A model generated the notes under the pieces. That model worked only from the letters and a program-made list of their open reading frames with translations. It was not told the DNA's origin and searched no databases. 64,000 bases of DNA from Ustilago trichophora (taxonomy: Eukaryota > Basidiomycota > Ustilaginomycetes > Ustilaginales > Ustilaginaceae), in contig OOIN01000004.1 of NCBI GenBank assembly GCA_900323505.1, forward strand, positions 1 through 64,000, given 5' to 3'. A program made the position numbers and the translations under genes. Shown piece by piece: positions 37,526 through 46,432 of this stretch; position 1 is the first letter of the stretch; each line of letters begins with the position of its first letter.

Positions 37526-39082
37526 CTAGTTGGCACCGGTACGGGCACCACCACGAGCACCACCCCTACCAGCGCCGCCAGCGCCACCACGGGCAGCGCC
37601 CCTACCAGCAGCGCCTCCACGAGGAGCACCACCAGAACCCCTGTTAGCACCACCTGCACCGCCAGCGGTATTCTTCCTTCGCTCCTCGATGGTGACGCTC
37701 CATCCATTCTTGCCTACGGCGACGGAACCCTTGGCAGCAGCCTTGCGGGCGCCATCGACGCTGGTGAATTCAGCGAAAGCGCAGGAGCGAGTAGCGATAA
37801 TCTGGAGATCCTTGACGGTTCCAAATGCCTCGAGAGCCTGACGGAGGGCGGCATCGGTGACTTGGTCAGCGACGACGTTCTTGATGTAGACCGAGGGGGA
37901 GGCGCTACCGGATCCAGCGGTAGAGGAGGCAGGGCCGGATGCGGCGGGCTTAGGGGTGGAAGCGGCAGGCTTGGCAGGGGTGGGAGCGGGACGCGAGGAG
38001 GAAACACCCTTGGCCTCGGCAGAGACGTTAGAACCCCAGCGAGTGGCGTCGGAGGCGGCGAGGGTGGCCCAGGTCTTGGGCTTGGGCGGGCCTGTAGGCT
38101 GGGCAGGAGCAGCGGCGGCAGCGGCAGCAGGGGTGGGGGCAGCGGCGGCAGGAGCAGAAGCAGCAGCAGCGGGAGCAGTCTCGGTGGTGGCAGCGGCGGC
38201 AGCATCCTTGGCAGCGCCAGCGACCGAGTCAGCCTCGACGGCAGTGACCTTCTTGTCAACGCCAACCTGGTCAGCCTCAGCCTTGGAGGGCTCGGCATCG
38301 GTCGAGGTAGCAACGACCTCGGCGACAGGAGGGACGCTGGTGACCTCGGCAGACTTTTGCTCGGTGGCAGCAGCCGGTTTGGAATCAGGCTGGGCATCAC
38401 CCGACTCGATAGCTTTTCCAGCAGCAGGAGTCGAAGCGGAAGAAGGCAAAGGAAGGTGAGGAGCAGCGTTGGCATTTCCAATGTTGTTGACCTCCAACTG
38501 ATGGGGCACTTCGACGCCATTCTTGTCGGCCTCATCGATCTCGTCCTGAATCGCCTCGTCAAGAGCCTCAGCCTCGGCCTCGATCTCATCCTCATCCTTG
38601 AGGTATCGGAAGATATCGTTGAGGACATAGTAACCGTTGGGCTGCTCAGCCAAGAAGAAGGTCTGGGCAAACTTTCTCCATCCACCGCCGTTGTTGCTAA
38701 GCTCACCGAGGACCTGAACCAAGATGCCACCGGAAGCGCTGCTCTGGCTGTCGACGTTGGAGACAAAGACCTTGGCATCCTGGAATTGGAGGCTGGTGAT
38801 CTTGTCGTGGATCTGTTGCTGGCCGAAGCAAGGGGTGGTTTCCTCCTGTTCGGTGCCGTGGATCATGGTTGATTTTTTGGTGAAGAAGCAGTGAAGACGA
38901 CCGGGGTTCTGGTTGAGGAAGGTGTAGTACTGGGTGACGAACAACCAGCCAACCTCGGAAGGCTGTACGGCGGGCTTGACATTGGAAGCGACGGCGGAGG
39001 AAGATGCTGCGTTTGAAGAGGAAGAGGAAGAGGAGCCGTTGGCGGCGGTAGCGGCGTTGCTAGCGGTGACTGCGGCCGACAT
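37526..39082 (-). CDS. G3BP-like stress-granule protein (NTF2 domain, RRM, RGG tail)
   Basis: A 518-residue frame from ATG 39082. Residues about 42-170 are an NTF2-like domain (VGWLFVTQYYTFLNQNPGRLHCFF, TPCFGQQQIHDKITSLQFQ, GGILVQVLGELSNNGGGWRKFAQTFFLAEQPNGYYVLNDIFRYL). A long Ala/Pro/Glu-rich linker follows. An RRM lies at about 400-475 (VYIKNVVADQVTDAALRQALEAFGTVKDLQII, then CAFAEFTS). The tail is an RGG/GG-rich box (GGARGGARTGAN). This order defines the G3BP family (Nxt3 in fission yeast, Bre5 in budding yeast), which binds RNA, supports the Ubp3-type deubiquitinase and forms stress granules. The antisense strand is open over much of this gene because of its GC-rich Gly/Ala coding; that is a shadow. 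Confidence 0.9.
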   Translation of the reverse strand: MSAAVTASNAATAANGSSSSSSSNAASSSAVASNVKPAVQPSEVGWLFVTQYYTFLNQNPGRLHCFFTKKSTMIHGTEQEETTPCFGQQQIHDKITSLQFQDAKVFVSNVDSQSSASGGILVQVLGELSNNGGGWRKFAQTFFLAEQPNGYYVLNDIFRYLKDEDEIEAEAEALDEAIQDEIDEADKNGVEVPHQLEVNNIGNANAAPHLPLPSSASTPAAGKAIESGDAQPDSKPAAATEQKSAEVTSVPPVAEVVATSTDAEPSKAEADQVGVDKKVTAVEADSVAGAAKDAAAAATTETAPAAAASAPAAAAPTPAAAAAAAPAQPTGPPKPKTWATLAASDATRWGSNVSAEAKGVSSSRPAPTPAKPAASTPKPAASGPASSTAGSGSASPSVYIKNVVADQVTDAALRQALEAFGTVKDLQIIATRSCAFAEFTSVDGARKAAAKGSVAVGKNGWSVTIEERRKNTAGGAGGANRGSGGAPRGGAAGRGAARGGAGGAGRGGARGGARTGAN

Positions 39083-40720
39083 GATGGTGTAGGATCAAAC
39101 TGACCGATGACGACAAAGACGATAGAGTTTCAAGCCCAAAGGTGCGCGTGTGAACGATTGAATGCCAAGAGATCGGCTGAAGCGAATGTAGTGAAAAGGG
39201 AAAGAAGAAGAGTGTGATGAAGATGGCAATGGTAATGGTGATGGTGATGACGAGGACAGAGCGGATGTACCGAACAAATTGGGCATGTGACTCTGTGCGC
39301 GGGTGGAGGAGTATCCAATACACACACACTTTACATACAGAGAGAGAGACAGACAGACAAGGCCTTCAAAAAGGAAGAACCGACCGAGATCACACACTCT
39401 CAGAACTGGGTGTGGGAAGTGGAAGTATTTGGAAGAATTGCTCAGAAACCCTGTAACTAAGAAGGAGATTGAACCGGCAGACTGGCCCCTCGCCTGAGTG
39501 TTGATTGTTGCGCCACTGCTCGAGCGACCAATCCCATCTCAATCTTGAATTCCTATCCTCATCGGATCTTCCTTCTTTCTCTGTCTCTCTCTCTCTCTCT
39601 CTCTTTTAATTCGGGTTGTCCGCTAATGCTATGGTGGTGATTGGATTCCCATTCGATTCATTGGACTCGCTTTTCACAGCTATCATAGCAAAGTACTGTA
39701 CAAAACTCGATCAACGAGTTTAGAGAGAAATTCTTGATGTCAAAGGACGTGCGAGCAGCCCCGATCAGAAGAAAGCAAAGCAACGCAACATCCGCAGCCA
39801 ACCCCGCGCTTCTTTTTACCTTCTTTTTTATTTATTTGTTTATGTATTTTTTTTTTGGCTTCTGGCGCTTTGATTGAAATTCCAACTCGAGCAAAGGAAT
39901 GAATACAATTTTGTCTTGTTCGACTTGAAATGGGACTGGTTCCTTCTTGATCATCGCATTTGGGTTCGGCAGTTGATGAGGTCTAACATTTCAAAAATAT
40001 TGTTCTGCTCATCGTCGGGCTTTCAGTCATTTTGGAACTGCAGCGTCATCGTTGTGGGGTACAGTACTGTACTGTACTGTACTGTACTTCATGTCCTCCT
40101 GTCTCTGTCTCTCTTCGCTCGCTCTCAATGGCACGGTCTCACATATCTCACCATATGCTAGTAGAATGCCAACTGCGGCCCCTTCCTTTGTGGGTTGATT
40201 CAACGACCCTCTTGATCACTTTGCGGACACGCCGATGAGGCTGACTACAGAGAACAACACTCCATTTCTGCTGCTGCTGCTGCTGCTGCTGTAGCGCACG
40301 GGGCTTGTATTTTGTGTGTTCTGTGTGTGTGCCGCACCTAAAATTGGCCTTTCACACAGTCGAGCGTGAATACACAGCAAAAAAAGAGAGACGTGTCCAA
40401 TGCCAAACACATACAGTACACACAGACCCTGCCCTCGTCCTCTTCCTTGTCCTCGTCACCACCCTTGTCACCAGTCACCTCTCCATCCATCCATCCATTC
40501 ATTCATTCCACCTTTTCCTCCTCGAGCCCATCCGTCAATATCCGACTGCGACACCACAAAAGCGGATCCAAGGTCATCCAAGATCGCTCCCTTGCACTGA
40601 ACCAGGATCAAACACTTGGCGCTCGTCCTCCTTCCCCGCACTCGTTTCAACGAGAGGTTGGAATTTTTTAACTAGTCGATCTTTGTGTCACTTTTTGCTC
40701 CATCCTGCATCACAGCCACC
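39083..40720. promoter_or_regulatory. Long divergent intergenic region between G3BP-like gene and SEY1
   Basis: 1.6 kb without a supported gene. It contains a CT run (39,583-39,604), a T-rich stretch near 39,847-39,856, TACTG pentamer repeats (40,061-40,087), a CTG run (40,268-40,291) and CATC/CATT tetramers (40,484-40,507). It serves as upstream region for both genes. Confidence 0.5.
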
Positions 40721-43297
40721 ATGGAGCTCAATGTTGACCACGCAAAGCAGCTTCTCGCTCAACAGGAGCACGAGCTGCAACAAGCACACGCTGCCCAGTC
40801 GCAGGCACTCAAACAGGACCCCATCACGCCCACAACAGCTGCTTTCAACCGCGCCGCTTCCCACGTCACACCTGCTGCTGCCTCTTCTGCTGTAGCAGTC
40901 CCAAGTATCATCCATCCCCCTTCAACGCCAACCCCTTCCAATGCCTTGACCTCAGCCAAAAGTGCTGCCTCCGAGACAGGTCGCATGCAGCTTATCGACG
41001 AAGAGCAAAAGTTCAACAGCGCCCAGTTTGGTCCTCACCTCGACAACTGGGGTCTTGCCGATGCTGGCTTTGGCTACGACCTTTGCGCCGTCCTTGGCTC
41101 CCAATCCACCGGTAAATCCACTCTCCTCAACAAGCTCTTTGGCACCAATTTTGACGTTATGAGCGAATCTGCACGTCAGCAGACCACAAAGGGTATCTGG
41201 ATGTGCAAGGGTCTCAAGATGAACGTCCTCGTCATGGATGTCGAAGGTACCGATGGCCGCGAACGTGGCGAAGATCAGGACTTTGAACGCAAATCCGCTC
41301 TCTTCTCCATGGCTTCTGCCGAAGTGCTCATCGTCAACCTCTGGGAGCATCAGGTGGGTCTCTACCAAGGTGCCAACATGGGTTTGCTCAAGACCGTCTT
41401 CGAAGTCAACCTCGGCCTCTTCCAAGCCAGCAAAGCAAAGACTGCCGGCGCCAAAGACAAGACCCTGCTCTTGTTCGTCATTCGTGACCATATTGGTGTC
41501 ACTCCACTCGAAAATCTCTCGGCAACCATCATGGCCGACTTGACCAAGATCTGGCATTCGCTCTCCAAACCACAAGGTCTCGAGGCTTCCAACATTACCG
41601 ACTTTTTCGATTTCATGTTCACCACTCTTCCACACAAGATCCTCCAACCTGCCGAGTTTGACAAGGCTGTAGACCTGCTTCGCAACCGCTTTGTCGATCC
41701 CAAGGATCCCAACTTTGTCTTCAAGACCGAGTACCACAAGCGCATCCCTGCCGACGGTCTTCCTCACTATCTCGAGTCGATTTGGGAGCAAGTCATGACC
41801 AACAAGGACCTCGATCTTCCCACTCAGCAGGAGCTACTGGCTCAGTTCCGTTGCGACGAGATTGCCAACGCCGCCTTTGGCCACTTTGCCACCAGCATCA
41901 AGGATTTCCGCAAGCACATTGAGGGTGGATCTGTACTCGACACTCTCGGTGCCGACATGGGCCTGCACCGTTCCACTGCCCTCGCCAAGTTCGACCGCGA
42001 CGCCAGCAGATACCACCAAGAGGTGTACAAGCGTAAACGCATCGATCTGCTCGAAAAGCTCAACAGCTCGCTCTCGCCCTTCTTCCTCGGCCAACTCAAG
42101 AACTTGCATCGACATGTGCTGCAATCGTTCAAACACCACGTGCTCGAACGCATGCGTAGCGAGCTCAACTACGACTTTGGTCAAGTAGTCACCAGCGAAA
42201 AGCGAAACGCACTCGCCAAGTTCACTGCCGCCGCGCAAGCCGTGCTTCTCGCTGATACCGATTGGACCATCGACGACGAAGTTTCGCAGCTCGACTCTGA
42301 GATCCAATCCATTTCCGACACGATGCGCGTCGAAGAGACAAAGAAGATGGTGGCGCAGATCGAGCGTACATTCAAGAAGAACATTGCCGAGCCCGTCGAG
42401 ATGGCACTCAACACCCCTACTCCGGATATGTGGGACAAAGTGCTCATCGCCTTCCGTAGCACCCTCGAGCAGGCAGAAGCGACGTACCTGCGCAAGGCAA
42501 AGAGCTTCAACTGCACCGAAGAGGAGAACGAGACTGCCCTGTTGGCGTTGAGGCGCAAGAGCTGGCTCAGCCTGCGCGCCAAGATCGACGAGCAGACCGC
42601 CGACACGGTGCTCGCTGCCAAACTGCGCAACAGCTTCGAGGATCGTTTCCGTTACGACGAAGCCGGTGTGCCTCGCGTGTGGAAACCCGAGGATGACATT
42701 GATTCGGCCTTCCGCAAGGCTCGCGATGAGACGCTCTCGCTCATCCCTCTCTACGCCAAGATTGTCCCCACCGATGCATCTTTGGCAGTAGAACTGCCAA
42801 GCACATCCGACGACCCCACTCATCAATCCTCTGTCGACCTTGGCGAAGAAGAACCCTTCGACTTCCACTCTACCCTGACAGTGTTCACCGAAACGCGCAA
42901 GGCCGACATCAGCACACGCTTCCGCAAGGAGGCCGACGCGCTGTACGTCGAAGCCAAGCGCAGCACGGTTTCGTCGATCGCCCAGATCCCACTTTGGATG
43001 TACGGTGTTATGGTGGTGTTGGGATGGAACGAGTTTATGGCGGTTATCAGCAGTCCTGTCTACTTTGCTTTCCTGTTGGTGTTGATTGCCAGCGCCTATG
43101 TAGTGTACAAGTTGAACCTCGGTGGACCTTTGGTTAGTGTAACCAAGGCGGTGGGGAGGGAAGTGCACAGGTTGGCAGATGAACAGCTGAGGAATCACTT
43201 TTCCCAGCCAATCCCTGCACCGGCCGTGTTGCAGGACCAGCGGGCGAGCAGCTCTGCGGCGAGAAAGACCGAGGAGATCGAGTTGCAGGAAAAGTGA
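40721..43297 (+). CDS. SEY1: Dynamin-like ER membrane fusion GTPase Sey1
   Basis: An 858-residue single-exon frame from ATG 40721 in a CACCATGG context. After a 90-residue Ala/Pro-rich leader comes the RHD3/Sey1 GTPase: LAxxGFGYDLCAVLGSQST-type start with P-loop GSQSTGKSTLLN near 128, switch region TTKGIWMCKGL, and G3 motif DVEGTDGRERGED near 177. These are followed by the long helical bundle. Near the C-terminus two membrane segments form a hairpin (IPLWMYGVMVVLGWNEFMAVI and VYFAFLLVLIASAYVVYKL), then a short amphipathic tail (VTKAVGREVHRLADEQLRNHF). Sey1 is the fungal counterpart of atlastin and fuses ER tubules; its three-way junction role fits with the membrane-contact gene MDM10 nearby only by coincidence of location. 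The gene is intact. Confidence 0.97.
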   Translation: MELNVDHAKQLLAQQEHELQQAHAAQSQALKQDPITPTTAAFNRAASHVTPAAASSAVAVPSIIHPPSTPTPSNALTSAKSAASETGRMQLIDEEQKFNSAQFGPHLDNWGLADAGFGYDLCAVLGSQSTGKSTLLNKLFGTNFDVMSESARQQTTKGIWMCKGLKMNVLVMDVEGTDGRERGEDQDFERKSALFSMASAEVLIVNLWEHQVGLYQGANMGLLKTVFEVNLGLFQASKAKTAGAKDKTLLLFVIRDHIGVTPLENLSATIMADLTKIWHSLSKPQGLEASNITDFFDFMFTTLPHKILQPAEFDKAVDLLRNRFVDPKDPNFVFKTEYHKRIPADGLPHYLESIWEQVMTNKDLDLPTQQELLAQFRCDEIANAAFGHFATSIKDFRKHIEGGSVLDTLGADMGLHRSTALAKFDRDASRYHQEVYKRKRIDLLEKLNSSLSPFFLGQLKNLHRHVLQSFKHHVLERMRSELNYDFGQVVTSEKRNALAKFTAAAQAVLLADTDWTIDDEVSQLDSEIQSISDTMRVEETKKMVAQIERTFKKNIAEPVEMALNTPTPDMWDKVLIAFRSTLEQAEATYLRKAKSFNCTEEENETALLALRRKSWLSLRAKIDEQTADTVLAAKLRNSFEDRFRYDEAGVPRVWKPEDDIDSAFRKARDETLSLIPLYAKIVPTDASLAVELPSTSDDPTHQSSVDLGEEEPFDFHSTLTVFTETRKADISTRFRKEADALYVEAKRSTVSSIAQIPLWMYGVMVVLGWNEFMAVISSPVYFAFLLVLIASAYVVYKLNLGGPLVSVTKAVGREVHRLADEQLRNHFSQPIPAPAVLQDQRASSSAARKTEEIELQEK

Positions 43298-44111
43298 GAA
43301 ACACGCACACACAAACACGAAAGCCAGGCAATATTCTTTTCACATTATATCAATTTATTAGAATCTCTCTATCCTAGATTGGATGTCCCTGTTCACGTTT
43401 CCAAATGACGATGAAGAGCACGAGTACGAGTACGTATTCAACGTCTTTGTACACTTTTTTATACAGTGGTTTTTCACCATGTGTGATCATTTCTCAGCAT
43501 CGGCGTGCGCATCACGCATCGAGCTTTCACAGATTTCAATTCTTTTACCAGCTATCGCAGACCTCAAGAATCATATTGCGAAATGTATCTCATCTCGCAA
43601 GGGTTCGGCAAAGGGCAAGCGGGGGTCGAACCGGTGGGGGCGGGGCAGGGGTTTGAAAGCCCAAAGTGTTAGGCTCGTCTTGACATGGTAGATGTCGGAT
43701 GCGACCGGAAAGGATGTGGGCATTCCAGTGTGTGCAATAGGAACGCATTCAGGGTCGCACATCTCGACTACTAACTTTCCCCAAGTTGACTTAGGACATG
43801 CAGAGTGATGATCGATGTGCATCGGTTAGGTTAATTCCAAAAAGTTGAATTTGGTCGGATCTTTCACGCCGAGCTGTCAGATTTGGCGCCTTTTTAGGTG
43901 GGCTGTACAGTAAGCTCACGGACCATCGTCATTTGAAGGACAGGTGACAAATGCAAGAGTTGTTACTGATAGGATAGCGAGATTGTGAATATAAGAGGCA
44001 TGGATGGGTTCATATGGAGGAGAAGGGGATTGTCTGCGGTGCACTGTTTTCTGGTTCTCACCACCATCATTCAAAAAGTCGCTTCCGCATCAAGCACTCC
44101 ATAAAGCAGCA
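43298..44111. other. Intergenic region between SEY1 and the NADH dehydrogenase gene
   Basis: About 810 bp. Short frames show no domain. A GTCGAACC box at about 43,626 resembles a tRNA B box on the minus strand, but no matching A box or cloverleaf was found. Confidence 0.45.
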
Positions 44112-46049
44112 ATGATCACAACACGCCTCACCACCACCACCGCACGTCATCGTAAAATCTCCTCCAACCCCATCCGCAACATCCCTCTGTTCGTTCGATA
44201 CGCCTCTTCCTCATCTGCATCATCACCACCAACATCATCACCTCCAACTGCTCGCACAATCCCAAATTTGTCCGGCAAGAAACGACTAGTTGTGCTCGGT
44301 ACAGGATGGGGAGGATATGCATTTCTCAAATCTCTCTCCTACCCAACTCTGCGACAGTTTGATGTAAAAGTCGTCTCCCCAACCACATGTTTCTCCTTTA
44401 CCCCCTTGCTAGCACAAGCCTCGTGTGCCACTTTGGACTTTCGTAGTGCCATCGAGCCAATTCACAGCAATCGATGGATGGAATACCACCATGCATGGTG
44501 TGACGCCCTCGACCTTGTCAATAACCGAATCGAAGTAACTTCGGCTTCTAATCCTCAATTTCGCCTTAGCGACCCCCTTTCCCCTTCCTCCTCCTCCCCC
44601 TCCTCCTCCTCCTCGACTTCAACTTCTCTCACTCAAACCGGCAGTAAGAGGGAAACGTATGCTATCGACTTTGACTACCTCGTCCTGAGCATAGGATCGT
44701 ACAACGCAACATTCGGCACCAAAGGGGTCAAAGAAAACGCACTTTTCTTGAAGGACGTCGGCGATGCAAGAGCTATACGATGGAGAATTTTGAGCTGCTT
44801 CGAAAGGGCAAATGCTCTGCAACATTTATACACGCAAAATGGTACAAACGACATGTCGGAGGATCAGAAGAAAGAGGTCAAGAAATTACTCAGTTTCGTC
44901 GTCGTTGGTGGTGGTCCAACGGGAAGCGAGTTTGCCGCGGAATTGCATGACTTGGTAAGTGATTCACCAAGATCCTGACCTTTCTGGTTCTGGACATTGC
45001 TCTTGCTCACCGTATGATGGGGGAACAAAAAAAAAACCCCCCATTCAACCTCTTTGATCTTCCATCAATCCCCCTCTTGAACACAAACGTAACTCACCAT
45101 CTTAAAATCTCGTCTCTCTCTTTGAACCTCAAAACACCTTGAACAGATCAAGGAAGACTTGACCCGTAGACTCTACCCAAACCTACGACCGTATCCAACC
45201 ATCCATCTTCTCGACGCTGGTTCTACCATCCTTTCTTCGTTTGACGCTTCTTTATCCGATTATGCGATGAAAAAGTTTTCACGAGATGGGATTTCCATCC
45301 GGCTCAACTGCAAGATCTCTTCAGTTGAATCGGATTGTGTGATTCTTTCTTCATCGCAATCCGAGGAAAAGTTGGATGCGGGAATGGTAGTTTGGTCTAC
45401 AGGGATTACTACAAGTCCTTTGATTGAAGCTTTGCAAGGCGTTGCAAAGCAGGAAAAATCGGGAAAGCTTCTTACAACCGATTCAATGAATTTGCTTGTT
45501 CAAAAAGACGCAGACTTGGTCGGAGGAAGTGTTTTAAACCCTCTGCCTCTTCCTCTTTCTCTTTCTCACAAAGGTGAAACACAACCAAAGGAAATAGGAC
45601 AATGTCAAGAAAAACACGAATTGGTGCAATTACCTCATGTGTTTGCGATAGGTGATTGTTCGACTCAACTTTCCATCACTCTTCCTTCTACAGCTCAAGT
45701 TGCATCTCAAAAAGGTACTTATCTAGCACATCTCTTTAACGATCTTATCACACCTTCCCTCTCCTCCTCCTCCTCCTCTTCTTCTTCTTCTTCTTCTTCT
45801 TCGGCGATGGAAAGAACATTGGGAAGAGGAGCAAAACCGTTTAAATTCATCAATAAGGGAAGTATGGCTTCGATAGGAAGCAATAAAGCTCTCATCGATA
45901 CTCCAGTTAAAAAGGAATCAGGCGCTTTGGCTTGGTTGCTTTGGAGAAGCGCTTATACAATCATGTCGATGAGTTGGAGAAATCGTTTTCTAGTCCCCGC
46001 AAATTGGGCAAGTAATTTGCTTTTCGGTAGAGACGTTGGAAGATTTTAA
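44112..46049 (+). CDS. Type II (alternative) NADH:ubiquinone oxidoreductase
   Basis: Two exons, 44112-44954 and 45147-46049, separated by a 192-nt intron (ACTTG|gtaagt ... gaacag|ATC) in phase 0, give 581 residues. The N-terminus (MITTRLTTTTARHRKISSN) is a likely mitochondrial targeting sequence. The first dinucleotide fold is VVLGTGWGGYAFLKSL (FAD) near 58, followed by the family block VSPTTCFSFTPLLAQAS. The second is VVVGGGPTGSEFAAEL (NADH) just before the intron. Exon 2 holds VVWSTGI and VFAIGDCST. The ending ALAWLLWRSAYTIMSMSWRN ... NLLFGRDVGRF is the membrane-anchoring tail of Ndi1/Nde proteins. These rotenone-insensitive enzymes feed electrons to ubiquinone without proton pumping; internal versus external orientation cannot be decided. 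Two Ser runs (near residues 160 and in exon 2) come from TCC/TCT microsatellites. Confidence 0.93.
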
Positions 46050-46432
46050 ACCACATTTCAGAAATCCTTTTCTAAATTCCTCTTTGCCTCATGTTGAATC
46101 AAAACTTATTTGCTCTTAGACAATGTCGATTCTCTTTGTCTTTGGCAGTGTTGAACCATCAAAAGCATTGAATATCTATTAAATGATCCGGCTTTATTGA
46201 CACTGTTGTTCATGCTGATTGTATCAGCTGTCTCAAGATGCAGTTGATTGTGTCAACTCCAAGCTTTTCCCACTCAACCTTGCTGCGTCCGGTAGCAAAA
46301 CCTCACAAAGCACCACACAAGAATCGAAGGGGATAAATATATATTGAAACGAAACTGATGGATGATTAATGCAAAAAAAAGCGATTTGGGGTTGGTTGAT
46401 CGAAGCAAGATCGTTATGAAAATTGCCACTTC
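46050..46432. other. Short convergent intergenic region
   Basis: 383 bp with A/T-rich 3'-end type sequence and no gene visible. Confidence 0.5.

Noticed and set aside
37493..38872. Gly/Ser/Arg-rich 459-codon frame opposite the G3BP-like gene
   Set aside because: It is the antisense shadow of Ala/Pro/Gly-rich coding sequence; the NTF2 and RRM domains lie on the minus strand.
41834..43318. 494-codon minus-strand frame opposite SEY1
   Set aside because: SEY1 is unmistakable on the plus strand, and the antisense translation has no motif.
43610..43720. tRNA gene suggested by a GGTTCGACCCC box on the minus strand
   Set aside because: No A box or acceptor-stem pairing could be found at a suitable distance.
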